Below, in pieces: positions 7,819-16,210 of a DNA stretch of 64,000 nucleotides. Position 1 is the stretch's first letter. Each line of letters opens with the position of its first letter. Location: NCBI GenBank assembly GCA_017428725.1, contig JAFRQH010000002.1, positions 1 through 64,000 on the forward strand. The letters run 5' to 3'. The position numbers and the translations under genes were made by a program. Under the pieces are notes generated by a model, which saw only the letters and a list, made by a program, of their open reading frames with translations, ran no database searches and had not been told where the DNA came from. The stretch is from Bacteroidales bacterium. GTDB taxonomy: Bacteria > Bacteroidota > Bacteroidia > Bacteroidales > UBA932.

Positions 7819-9129
7819 ATGAATAAATCCAACGTCACCGTCAAGCTCATCCTGATGAACTTCCTGGAGTTCGCCGCCTGGGGGGCTTACCTCACCTCGA
7901 TGGGCAGTTTCCTCGCCCGCTCCGGCTTCGGCCCGCAGATCTGGCTCTTCTTCGCCACGCAGGGTTTCGTGTCCATCTTCATGCCCGCGCTGATGGGCAT
8001 CGTGGCCGACAAGTGGATCCCCGCGCAGAAGGTCCTGTCGCTGTGCCAGGGCGTCGCCGGCCTGGCGATGCTGGCCGCCGGCTTCTACGCGATGCGCGCC
8101 GGCGCCGACATCCAGTTCGGTCCGTTCTATGCGCTGTACACGCTGAGCATCGCCTTCTATATGCCCACGATCGCCATCTCCAACTCCGTGGCTTACAATG
8201 CGCTGGAGAAGGCCGGCAAGGACCCCGTCAAGGATTTCCCGCCCATCCGCGTGTTCGGCACGGTGGGCTTCATCCTCACGATGCTCTTCGTCAACTTCGT
8301 CAAGGGCGGTGACGGCGTGCAGTTCCAGCACACGTACAACCAGTTCTTCGTGTCCGGCATCCTGAGCCTGGTGCTCTGCGGCTATGCGCTCACGCTCCCC
8401 AACTGCCCGTGCAAGCCCAAGTCCGCCGGGTCGCAGTCCTTTGCAGAGGCCACGGGCCTGAGCGCCTTCCGCCTCTTCAAGCAGGGCCAGTTCGCGATCT
8501 TCTTCATCTTCTCGATGCTGCTCGGCGCCTCCCTGCAGGTGACCAACGGCTACGCCAACACCTTTATCACCTCCTTCCAGGAGAATCCCCTCTACGCCAA
8601 TGCGTGGGGTGCCCACAACGCCAATGCGCTGATCTCCATCAGCCAGATTTCCGAGACGCTCTGCATCCTGCTGATCCCCTTCTTCATGAAGAAGTTCGGC
8701 ATCAAGAAAGTGATGCTCATCGCGATGTTCGCGTGGGTGTTCCGCTTCGGCTTCTTCGGCGCCGGCAACCCCGGCCCGGGCGTGTGGATGTTCATCCTCA
8801 GCTGCATCGTCTACGGCGTGGCTTTCGACTTCTTCAACATCTCCGGCTCGCTGTTCGTCAACGAGAACACCGACAAGGGCATCCGCTCCTCGGCACAGGG
8901 CCTCTTCATGCTGATGACCAACGGCCTGGGCGCCTCCATCGGCACGTGGGCCGCCGGGCGCGTGGTCAACCACTTCGTCTACAACGCGGCGGAGCCTTCC
9001 TGGAGCACGGCCTGGTTCATCTTCGCCTGCTACTCGCTGGTGGTCGGCGTGCTCTTCGCCATTCTCTTCAAGGATCCGCAGAAAGCTGCGAAGAAAGAAA
9101 AAGAGGCTGTCCGGAACGTCGAAGCCTGA
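7819..9129 (+). CDS. Nucleoside:H+ symporter-type MFS transporter (NupG family)
   Basis: A 436-residue protein with about 12 hydrophobic segments. The opening VKLILMNFLEFAAWGAYLTSMGSFLA, then FFATQGFVSIFMPALMGIVADKW, resembles the NupG/XapB nucleoside permease family; YNALEKAGKDPVKDFPPIRVFGTVGFI is the family's characteristic loop between helices 4 and 5. It probably imports purine or pyrimidine nucleosides across the inner membrane. The C-terminus is lysine-rich and cytoplasmic (KKEKEAVRNVEA). Transcribed divergently from tgt with its own -7 box at 7781; MATE follows after 16 bases, so the two may be cotranscribed. The exact nucleoside cannot be inferred. Confidence 0.85.
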   Translation: MNKSNVTVKLILMNFLEFAAWGAYLTSMGSFLARSGFGPQIWLFFATQGFVSIFMPALMGIVADKWIPAQKVLSLCQGVAGLAMLAAGFYAMRAGADIQFGPFYALYTLSIAFYMPTIAISNSVAYNALEKAGKDPVKDFPPIRVFGTVGFILTMLFVNFVKGGDGVQFQHTYNQFFVSGILSLVLCGYALTLPNCPCKPKSAGSQSFAEATGLSAFRLFKQGQFAIFFIFSMLLGASLQVTNGYANTFITSFQENPLYANAWGAHNANALISISQISETLCILLIPFFMKKFGIKKVMLIAMFAWVFRFGFFGAGNPGPGVWMFILSCIVYGVAFDFFNISGSLFVNENTDKGIRSSAQGLFMLMTNGLGASIGTWAAGRVVNHFVYNAAEPSWSTAWFIFACYSLVVGVLFAILFKDPQKAAKKEKEAVRNVEA

Positions 9130-9145
9130 TCTCCTTTCGGCCTGT

Positions 9146-10477
9146 ATGGAGTACAGACTGGACGGACACTATGGCTATGGGAGGCTGATGAGATCGTCGG
9201 TCCCGTTGATCGGGATGATGGTGCTCATCAGCCTCTACAGCATCGTGGACGGCCTGTTCGTGTCCAATCTGGTGGGCACGACGGCCTTTGCGGCGCTGAA
9301 CCTCATCTGGCCGGCGCTGGGGCTCGTGGGTGCCCTGGGGCTGATGGTGGGGACGGGCGGTGCCGCGCTCGTCTCCAAGACCTTCGGCGAAGGAGACGAG
9401 ACGCTCGCCCGGCGCTATTTCAGTATGTCCGTGGAGGCGGTCCTGCTGCTGTCGGTCGTCACGGCGGTGCCGCTGTTCATCTGGATGGAGCCGCTGTCCG
9501 TGGCGCTTGGGGCGCGCGGGGCGATGGTGGAGCAGTGCGTGATCTACGGGCGGATCTGCGCGGCCGGGATGCCCGCATTTATGATGCAGATGGGCATCCA
9601 GCCGTTCTTCATGGTAGCGGAGCGGCCGCAGCTCGGGACGTGGGTGTCGCTGGCTTCCGGACTGGTCAACATTGCGCTGGATGCGCTCTTCATCATCGGC
9701 TTCGGCTGGGGGCTCGCCGGGGCGGCGGCCGGGTCGATGTGCGCGTGTTGCGTGGGCGGCTTCCTGCCGCTGGCGCTGTTTGCGCGGCGGCGCGGCCACG
9801 GCCGGCTGCGCTTCTCCCCTGCCCGGCTGCAGGGGCCGCCGCTCGCGCGGGCCTGCGCCAACGGGCTGTCGGAGTTCGTGGGGAACATCTCGTTCAACGT
9901 GGTGGCGATGTGCTACAACCTGCAGCTGATGTCGTTCTATGGCGAGAACGGCGTGGCGGCGTATTCGGTCATCCTGTACCTGGGATTCATCTTCATCGCC
10001 GTCTTCACGGGCTTCAATATGACGGTGACGCCGCTCGTGGCGTTCAATTACGGCGCCGGACAGGCGGGCGAGCTGCGCAGCCTGCTGCGCCGCAGCCTCA
10101 CGCTGATGCTCGCGCTCGGGGTGGTGCTGGCGGGCGCGGCGGAGCTGCTCGCCGGGCCGGTGGCGCGGCTCTTCGTGGGGTACGATCCGGACTTGACCAA
10201 GCTGACGGTCTATGCCACGCGCTGCTATGCGCCCTGCTTCCTGCTGAGCGGCGTGACGATGTTCGTATCTGCCTGGTTCACAGGACTGAATAACGGGCCG
10301 GTGTCGGCGCTGGTGTCGTTCTCGAAGGCCTTTGTCTTCGAGCTGGGATGCGTCTTCCTGCTCCCGGCGCTGCTGGGCGCCGACGGCATCTGGTTCTCCG
10401 CCAGCGCCGCCGAGGTGCTCGCCCTCGCCCTGGGCGCCACCCTCCTCCGCCGCTTCCGTTCCCGCTACAGCTATTGA
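9146..10477 (+). CDS. MATE family efflux transporter
   Basis: A 443-residue integral membrane protein with about 12 helices in two homologous halves. The first half begins LMRSSVPLIGMMVLISLYSIVDGLFVSNLVGTTAFAALNL, the usual MATE signature with its conserved Pro and Asp. The second half repeats the pattern from LARACANGLSEFVGNISFNVVAM. MATE proteins extrude cationic compounds using Na+ or H+ gradients; the substrate is unknown. The stop codon directly abuts the stop of the convergent kbl gene with no intervening base, and I see no terminator between them. Confidence 0.9.
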   Translation: MEYRLDGHYGYGRLMRSSVPLIGMMVLISLYSIVDGLFVSNLVGTTAFAALNLIWPALGLVGALGLMVGTGGAALVSKTFGEGDETLARRYFSMSVEAVLLLSVVTAVPLFIWMEPLSVALGARGAMVEQCVIYGRICAAGMPAFMMQMGIQPFFMVAERPQLGTWVSLASGLVNIALDALFIIGFGWGLAGAAAGSMCACCVGGFLPLALFARRRGHGRLRFSPARLQGPPLARACANGLSEFVGNISFNVVAMCYNLQLMSFYGENGVAAYSVILYLGFIFIAVFTGFNMTVTPLVAFNYGAGQAGELRSLLRRSLTLMLALGVVLAGAAELLAGPVARLFVGYDPDLTKLTVYATRCYAPCFLLSGVTMFVSAWFTGLNNGPVSALVSFSKAFVFELGCVFLLPALLGADGIWFSASAAEVLALALGATLLRRFRSRYSY

Positions 10478-11668
10478 TTATTTCAGGACGCCGAGTTCGC
10501 GGCCGACTTTGACGAAGGCGGCGATGGCTTTGTCCAGCTGCTCACGCGTGTGGGCGGCGGAGAGCTGGACGCGGATGCGGGCCTGGCCCTTGGGGACCAC
10601 CGGGTAGTAGAAGCCGGTCACGAAGATGCCCTCTTTGGCCATCGCGGCGGCGAAGCGCTGGCTGAGCGGCGCGTCGTAGAGCATCACGGCGCAGATGGCG
10701 CTCTGCGTGGGCTTGATGTCGAAGCCGGCGGCGATCATCCTGTCGCGGAAATAGGCCACGTTCTCCTGCTGGCGGTCGTGGAGCTCGTCGGACTCGCCGA
10801 GCATCTTGAAGAGCTCGACGCCGGCGGCGCAGATCATCGGCGGCAGGGAGTTGGAGAAGAGGTACGGGCGGGAGCGCTGGCGGAGCATGTCGATGATCTC
10901 CTGGCGGCCGGTGGTGAAGCCGCCCACGGCGCCGCCGAAGCTCTTGCCGAGCGTGCCGGTGTGGATGTCGATGCGGCCGTAGAGGTCGAAGAGTTCGGCC
11001 ACGCCGCGGCCGTGCTTGCCCACGACACCGGCGCTATGGCTCTCGTCCACCATCACGAGCGCGTCGTACTTCTCGGCGAGCGCGCAGATCTTGTCCATCG
11101 GGGCCACGTTGCCGTCCATCGAGAACACGCCGTCCGTGACGATGATGCGGAAACGCTGGGCCTGGGCCTCCTGGAGGCACTTCTCCAGCTCGGCCATGTC
11201 GGCGTTGGCGTAGCGGTAGCGGACGGCCTTGCAGAGGCGCACGCCGTCGATGATGGAGGCGTGGTTGAGCGCGTCGGAAATGATGGCGTCCTCGGCCGTC
11301 AGAAGCGGCTCGAACACGCCGCCGTTGGCGTCGAAACAGGCGGCGTAGAGGATGGTGTCGTCGGTATGGAAATAGGCGGAGATGGCTTTCTCCAGCTCGC
11401 GGTGCAGGTCCTGCCGGCCGCAGATGAAGCGGACGGAGGACATCCCGAAGCCGCGCTCGTCCATCGCCTTCTTGGCGGCGGCGATCAGGCGCGGGTTGTC
11501 GGAGAGTCCGAGGTAGTTGTTGGCACAGAAATTCAGGGCTTTGCTGCCGTCCTCGAGGGTGATCTCGGCACCCTGGGGCGAGCAGATGGTGCGTTCGCGT
11601 TTGTAGAGTCCGGCCTCGTCGATGGCCTGGAGTTCCTTCTGCAGATAGGATTGGAATTTCCCGTACAT
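10478..11668 (-). CDS. kbl: Glycine C-acetyltransferase (2-amino-3-ketobutyrate CoA ligase)
   Basis: A 396-residue PLP enzyme of the alpha-oxoamine synthase family, almost identical in length to E. coli Kbl (398). It cleaves 2-amino-3-ketobutyrate with CoA to glycine and acetyl-CoA. Visible motifs: NFCANNYLGLSDNP near 46, DALNHASIIDGVRL near 132, the PLP aspartate and histidine in VMVDESHSAGVVGKHGRG near 205-222, and the Schiff-base lysine K242 in TLGKSFGGAVGG. It is divergent from tdh, which makes its substrate, giving a two-gene threonine-to-glycine pathway from one control region. Confidence 0.96.
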   Translation of the reverse strand: MYGKFQSYLQKELQAIDEAGLYKRERTICSPQGAEITLEDGSKALNFCANNYLGLSDNPRLIAAAKKAMDERGFGMSSVRFICGRQDLHRELEKAISAYFHTDDTILYAACFDANGGVFEPLLTAEDAIISDALNHASIIDGVRLCKAVRYRYANADMAELEKCLQEAQAQRFRIIVTDGVFSMDGNVAPMDKICALAEKYDALVMVDESHSAGVVGKHGRGVAELFDLYGRIDIHTGTLGKSFGGAVGGFTTGRQEIIDMLRQRSRPYLFSNSLPPMICAAGVELFKMLGESDELHDRQQENVAYFRDRMIAAGFDIKPTQSAICAVMLYDAPLSQRFAAAMAKEGIFVTGFYYPVVPKGQARIRVQLSAAHTREQLDKAIAAFVKVGRELGVLK

Positions 11669-11698
11669 AATTATGTGGATTTAGTCATTTTTCTTCCA

Positions 11699-11715
11699 CA
11701 AATTTAATAAATTTG
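11699..11715. promoter_or_regulatory. Palindromic divergent promoter of kbl and tdh
   Basis: CAAATTTAATAAATTTG is a 17-base palindrome with one central base. The left arm read on the minus strand is TAAATTTG, a perfect TAnnTTTG -7 box for kbl (ATG at 11668, 31 bases away). The right arm, TAAATTTG on the plus strand (11708-11715), is the -7 box for tdh (ATG 11748). The two boxes lie face to face with a single base between them. Confidence 0.6.
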
Positions 11716-11747
11716 TATGATTTTTTAATGCATAATTAATAACTCGA

Positions 11748-12710
11748 ATGAAAAACGTACTCGTCATCGGTTCGACCGGCCAGATCGGCTCCGAGCTCAC
11801 GATGAACCTCCGCAAGATCTATCGCCACGGCCGCATCGTGGCCGGCTATATCCCCGGTTCCGCCCCCACGGGCGAGCTGCTCGAGAGCGGCCCCTCCGAG
11901 CAGGCCAACGTCTGCAATGCCAAGCAGATCGCCGAGATCGTGGACAAATACGACATCGACACCATCTACAACCTCGCGGCGCTGCTCTCCGCCACGGCGG
12001 AGCGCCTGCCGCTCAAGGCCTGGGACATCCAGATGAACGGCCTGATCAACGTGCTGGAGGTGGCGCGCGAGAAGCATTGCGCCGTCTTCACGCCCTCCTC
12101 CATCGGTTCCTTCGGCCCCGACACGCCGCGCGACAACACGCCCCAGGACACCATCCAGCGCCCGACCTCGATGTACGGCGTCACGAAGGTAGCCACCGAG
12201 CTGCTGAGCGACTATTATTTCCACAAATACGGCGTGGACACGCGCTCGGTGCGCTTCCCGGGCCTGATCTCCTACAAGACCCTGCCGGGCGGCGGGACCA
12301 CGGACTATGCCGTGGAGATCTACTACGCCGCCGTCAAGGGCGAGGAGTTCGTCTGTCCGCTGGCCCACGGCACCTACCTCGACATGATGTATATGCCGGA
12401 CGCCATCAAGGCCGCCATCAAGCTGATGGAGGCGGACCCGCGCTACCTGGTGCACCGCAACTCCTTCAACATCGCCTCGATGAGCTTCGACCCCGAGGGG
12501 GTCTACGAAGCCATCCGCAAGCACGTCCCCAATTTCCGGATGCGCTACGAGGTGGACCCGGTCCGCCAGGCCATCGCGGACTCCTGGCCCAACAAGATGG
12601 ACGACGTGTGCGCCCGCAAGGAGTGGGGCTGGACGCCGTCCTACAACCTCGAGTCGATGACCCGCGACATGCTCAAGCACCTGCGGGAGAAGCTCCTGCC
12701 AAAGGAATGA
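11748..12710 (+). CDS. tdh: NAD-dependent epimerase/dehydratase-family L-threonine 3-dehydrogenase
   Basis: A 320-residue short-chain dehydrogenase with the nucleotide-binding GSTGQIGSELT at 8-18 and the catalytic YxxxK as MYGVTK (Y143, K147). The Rossmann fold plus PGLISYKTLPGGGTTDYAVEIYYAAVKG matches the epimerase-type L-threonine dehydrogenases of Bacteroidota and animals, which oxidise threonine to 2-amino-3-ketobutyrate with NAD+. Databases often call them UDP-glucose 4-epimerase; the divergent kbl gene decides the function here. The stop codon overlaps the start of the SprT-like gene by 4 bases. Confidence 0.9.
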   Translation: MKNVLVIGSTGQIGSELTMNLRKIYRHGRIVAGYIPGSAPTGELLESGPSEQANVCNAKQIAEIVDKYDIDTIYNLAALLSATAERLPLKAWDIQMNGLINVLEVAREKHCAVFTPSSIGSFGPDTPRDNTPQDTIQRPTSMYGVTKVATELLSDYYFHKYGVDTRSVRFPGLISYKTLPGGGTTDYAVEIYYAAVKGEEFVCPLAHGTYLDMMYMPDAIKAAIKLMEADPRYLVHRNSFNIASMSFDPEGVYEAIRKHVPNFRMRYEVDPVRQAIADSWPNKMDDVCARKEWGWTPSYNLESMTRDMLKHLREKLLPKE

Positions 12711-13342
12711 TCCCCACGGTCGGATACCTCGAAGAGCGCTTCGACACGTTCAACCGGATGTGTTTCGACGGCGCTCTTCCGCGTATTCCGGTCAAGCTGA
12801 GCCGTGCGCAGAGCTTCGTGGGGCGCCTGCAGTACCGCCCGGTGCGCGACTGGCTGGGGCGGACCGTCCGCTACGAGGACTTCGTCATCCGGATCAGCAC
12901 GCGCTTCGACCTGCCGGAGACGGAGGTCGAAGACACGCTGATCCACGAGATGATCCACTATTGGATTGCCTGGAAAGGACTGAAGGACAGTTCGACGCAC
13001 GGGCGGCTCTTCCGTGCCAAGATGCAGGAGATCAATGCGCAGTACGGGCGTCACATCACCATCTCACACAGGAGTTCTCCGGAGGAACTGGACCGCGACA
13101 CGCGCATCCGCACGCACCACGTCTGCGTGTCGCAGCTCGCCGACGGGCGCACGGCGGTCACGGTCTGTGCGAGCACGCGCGTGCGGGCGATCCGCCGCGT
13201 CTTCGCGCTCTCCCCGACCATCCGCCGCACCACGTGGTTCACCACCGTCGATCCGTGGTTCAACCGTTTCCCGCGCTGTCGCGCGCCCAAGATCTTCCCG
13301 GTCGACGCCGCTGAACTCGCCCCGCACCTGCCCGCCGCCTAG
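12707..13342 (+). CDS. SprT-like zinc metalloprotease-domain protein
   Basis: A 211-residue protein starting at ATG 12707, inside the ATGA overlap with tdh. The SprT-like signature is clear: YLEERFDTFNRMCFDGALP at the N-terminus and the zinc motif HEMIHYW (H80, E81, H84) in DTLIHEMIHYWIAWKGLKDSSTHGRLF. SprT/Spartan-like proteins are related to proteases acting on DNA-protein crosslinks in eukaryotes; bacterial members are poorly characterised. The C-terminal half has neither the Cys4 zinc ribbon of E. coli SprT nor any other domain I recognise. It converges on potD, with the two stop codons overlapping. Confidence 0.85.
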   Translation: MIPTVGYLEERFDTFNRMCFDGALPRIPVKLSRAQSFVGRLQYRPVRDWLGRTVRYEDFVIRISTRFDLPETEVEDTLIHEMIHYWIAWKGLKDSSTHGRLFRAKMQEINAQYGRHITISHRSSPEELDRDTRIRTHHVCVSQLADGRTAVTVCASTRVRAIRRVFALSPTIRRTTWFTTVDPWFNRFPRCRAPKIFPVDAAELAPHLPAA

Positions 13343-14640
13343 CGGCGACGCTTCTTGCCGCCGCGGCGCTTGCTGGCGAAGCGCTTGTAGAGCGCGAAGC
13401 CCAGCGCGGCGAGGATCGCCACGCCGATGACGATGCCCGTCATCGCGTTGGCGCTCTCCCCCTTCACGCGGCTCCACATCTCCACGAGCTGCGGGGTGCG
13501 CGCACCCCAGTCGTGCTCCTGCGTGCTGCGCTCGATGTCGGCGCGGTCCGGATAGAGCACCGGGTTGACGCACGCGGAGTCGGCCTGCGGGCCGAAGAAA
13601 TAGGTCAGGTTGATGGGATCGTATTCCTCGTCGGTGAAGGCCTCCAGCACCTCAGGGGCGCCGCTGACGGACACATAGCCCGTCTCCTCGACGTTGCGGA
13701 TCACGATGTCCGGCCGGCTCATGAAGTTGATCCAGTACTTGGCGGCCTTGACGTTCTTTGCGTACTTGGGGATCACCCAGCCGTCGAACCACACGGTGAA
13801 GCCTTCCTTGGGCAGGGAGTAGCGCAGGTCCACGCCCACCTCGGCGGCTTCCTCGATGGCCCAGACGCCGTCGCCGCTCCAGTTGAGACTGATCCAGCCG
13901 CGCTCCTGGGTCATCTGGTCCTTGCCGAAATCGGCCTCCCAGCCGGCCACGAGCGGCTTGACCTGGCGCATGAAGGCCTCCACGGCGGCCATCGCCTCGT
14001 CGGAGGAGTCGAGCATCAGCTCGTCCAGCGTGACCTTGCCGCTCTTGAGGTCGTCCTGACGCAGGTAGATGATGACCTGGGAGAAGACGTCGCGGGCGGA
14101 GTCCTTGATGAAGATCTTGTCGGCGAACTTGGGGTTGCGCAGGATGTCCCAGCTGGAAGCCTCCTCGTCCGTGACATACTTGGCGTTGTAGAGGAGTCCC
14201 GTGGTGCCCCACATATAGCCCACGGCATAGTCGTTGGCATTCTGTCCGGGCTTGCCCACCATCTTGTCGAAGCAGGCGCGGATATAGGGCGCGAGGTTGG
14301 CGTCGATATAGTTGGGCGTGTCGCCGAAATCGCGGTCGATCGGCAGCAGCAGGTCGCTCTGGAGCATCCGCTCGATGATGTAGTCGGACGGGCACACCAC
14401 GTCGTAGTCCTCCTGTCCCTTCTCGATCTTGGAGAGCATCGTCTCGTTGACGTCGAAGGTCTGGTAGATCACGCGGACGGTCTCGCCGGTCTGCTCGTGG
14501 TACCACTCCTCGAACTCGGGGATGACGGATTCGTCGATGTAGTCCGACCAGTTGTACACCTTGAGGATCTGGTCGCGGTCCTGGCCGCAGCCGCACAGCA
14601 GCAGGGCTGCAGCCGCCAGGATGGAAAGGGTTTTCTTCAT
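13339..14640 (-). CDS. potD: Spermidine/putrescine ABC transporter, substrate-binding lipoprotein
   Basis: A 433-residue PotD-family binding protein that captures polyamines in the periplasm and passes them to PotBC. The N-terminus is a lipoprotein signal (LLLCGC, lipidated Cys18), followed by LKVYNWSDYIDESVIPEFEEWY, the family's opening, and DYDVVCPSDYIIERMLQ. It is about 80 residues longer than E. coli PotD because of a C-terminal extension: a predicted membrane helix (TGIVIGVAILAALGFALY, about 400-418) and a basic tail ending KRRGGKKRRR. Two membrane anchors on one binding protein are unusual. It is the last gene of the minus-strand porin-potA-potB-potC-potD run, 4 bases after potC. Confidence 0.92.
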   Translation of the reverse strand: MKKTLSILAAAALLLCGCGQDRDQILKVYNWSDYIDESVIPEFEEWYHEQTGETVRVIYQTFDVNETMLSKIEKGQEDYDVVCPSDYIIERMLQSDLLLPIDRDFGDTPNYIDANLAPYIRACFDKMVGKPGQNANDYAVGYMWGTTGLLYNAKYVTDEEASSWDILRNPKFADKIFIKDSARDVFSQVIIYLRQDDLKSGKVTLDELMLDSSDEAMAAVEAFMRQVKPLVAGWEADFGKDQMTQERGWISLNWSGDGVWAIEEAAEVGVDLRYSLPKEGFTVWFDGWVIPKYAKNVKAAKYWINFMSRPDIVIRNVEETGYVSVSGAPEVLEAFTDEEYDPINLTYFFGPQADSACVNPVLYPDRADIERSTQEHDWGARTPQLVEMWSRVKGESANAMTGIVIGVAILAALGFALYKRFASKRRGGKKRRR

Positions 14641-14644
14641 ATCG

Positions 14645-15442
14645 CTAGACGGTTTTCTTCATTTTGGCCTGGCGGACGTTGATCACGACCAGCAGGACGA
14701 GGATGATCAGGAAGATCAGGGTCATCAGCGGACGCAGCTCGGGCGTGAGGCCGCCCTTGCGCGCATCCGTATAGATGTAGGTGGACAGGGTGTCGAGGCC
14801 GATCGTGCCGCGCGTGAAGAAGGTCACGGCGAAGTCGTCCAGCGACATCGTGAAGGCGAGGATGAATCCGGAGACCATCCCGGGACGCAGCTGCGGGATG
14901 AGCACCTTGCGCATCGCCTGGCCGGGCGTGGCGCCCAGGTCCACCGCCGCTTCGTAGATGTTGGGATTCATCTGGCGGAGCTTGGGCAGCACGCTGAGCA
15001 CGACGTAGGGCGTGCAGAAGGTGATGTGGGCCAGCACCACCGTGGCGTAGCCCTGGCTGATGTGCAGGAACACGAAGAGCAGGAACAGCGACACGCCGGT
15101 GATGATGTCCGGGTTGATCATCGGGATGTTGTTCAGGAAGGTGACCGCCTGCTTCTTGCGGGCGGACAGGTTGTGGATGCCCACCGCCGCGACCGTGCCG
15201 AGGAGCGTGGAGAAGGCGGCGGCGATCAGCGCGATCAGCAGCGTGTTCTCCACCGCGGAGATCAGCGAGCTGCTCCCCTGCATGTCGCCGGTGAAGAGGT
15301 TGGCATAGAGCTTCGTGGAGAAGCCCGTCCAGTTGCCGAGGACCCGGCTCTCCGTGAAGGAGAAGACGGCGATGAAGACGAGCGGCGCGTACAAGAGCAC
15401 CAACAGCAGGTAGATGTAGGCCTGGGCCAAGAACTTCTTCAT
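14645..15442 (-). CDS. potC: Spermidine/putrescine ABC transporter permease PotC
   Basis: A 265-residue inner-membrane permease with six predicted helices. The ABC permease coupling motif appears as EAAVDLGATPGQAMRKVLIPQLRPG (about 170-195), the EAA loop that contacts PotA. The opening AYIYLLLVLLYAPLVFIAVFSF and FSTKLYANLF match PotC/PotI. It forms a heterodimer with PotB. It lies between potB (3 bases upstream) and potD (4 bases downstream). Confidence 0.94.
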   Translation of the reverse strand: MKKFLAQAYIYLLLVLLYAPLVFIAVFSFTESRVLGNWTGFSTKLYANLFTGDMQGSSSLISAVENTLLIALIAAAFSTLLGTVAAVGIHNLSARKKQAVTFLNNIPMINPDIITGVSLFLLFVFLHISQGYATVVLAHITFCTPYVVLSVLPKLRQMNPNIYEAAVDLGATPGQAMRKVLIPQLRPGMVSGFILAFTMSLDDFAVTFFTRGTIGLDTLSTYIYTDARKGGLTPELRPLMTLIFLIILVLLVVINVRQAKMKKTV

Positions 15443-15445
15443 ATC

Positions 15446-16210
15446 CTAGATAAGCCCTCCTTCGACTTCCTTGCGCTCGTCGGTGAACAGCGTGCTGATG
15501 CCGATGATCACGAGCATGATCAGGGCCAGCGCCGCGCCGTAGTTCCACATCGAGGAGTTGATGTTCTCCTGGATGATGGTACCGAAGAGCTTGATCTTGT
15601 TGTTGGTCAGGAATTCCGAGATCGCGAAGGTGCTCACCGTAGGCATGAACACCATCAGGATGCCGCTGGACACGCCGGGCATCGAGAGCGGGACCGTGAC
15701 CTTCCAGAACACCTCCCACGGCTTGGCGCCCAGGTCCTGGGCGGCCTCGGAGTAGGATTTGTCCATCTTGTTGAGCACGTTGTAGATCGGGTAGATCATG
15801 AACGGCAGGTAGTCGTAGACCATACCGAAGAGGAGCGTCCCCTTGCCGAGCGTGATGCCGAGCATGTTGAAGAGCTCGGCCGTGGCGAGGGTGCGCATCA
15901 GCGCGTTGATCCACATCGGCATGATGAACAGGATGATGGTCACGGCGCTGCGGTTGAGATCCTTGTTGGCGAGGATCCAGGCGGCGGGATAGCCCAGCAG
16001 GATGCAGATGAGCGTGTTCTCGATGGCGACTTCGATGGACACGGCGAAGGTGCTGAGCGCGTCGGAGTCGGTGAAGAACTTCGTGATGTTGGCAAAGGTG
16101 AAGTGGCCGCTGCCGTCCTGGAAGGCATAGACCAGCACGAGCACCAGCGGCAGCACCACGAAGATGGTCAGGAAGACCACGTAAGGGATACTCCAGTGGC
16201 TACGCTTCAT
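15446..16210 (-). CDS. potB: Spermidine/putrescine ABC transporter permease PotB
   Basis: A 254-residue permease with six predicted helices, starting [25 protein letters not shown]. The coupling loop is [26 protein letters not shown]. It pairs with PotC in the membrane. Its start overlaps the 3' end of potA by 11 bases, implying coupled translation. Confidence 0.94.
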   Translation of the reverse strand: MKRSHWSIPYVVFLTIFVVLPLVLVLVYAFQDGSGHFTFANITKFFTDSDALSTFAVSIEVAIENTLICILLGYPAAWILANKDLNRSAVTIILFIMPMWINALMRTLATAELFNMLGITLGKGTLLFGMVYDYLPFMIYPIYNVLNKMDKSYSEAAQDLGAKPWEVFWKVTVPLSMPGVSSGILMVFMPTVSTFAISEFLTNNKIKLFGTIIQENINSSMWNYGAALALIMLVIIGISTLFTDERKEVEGGLI

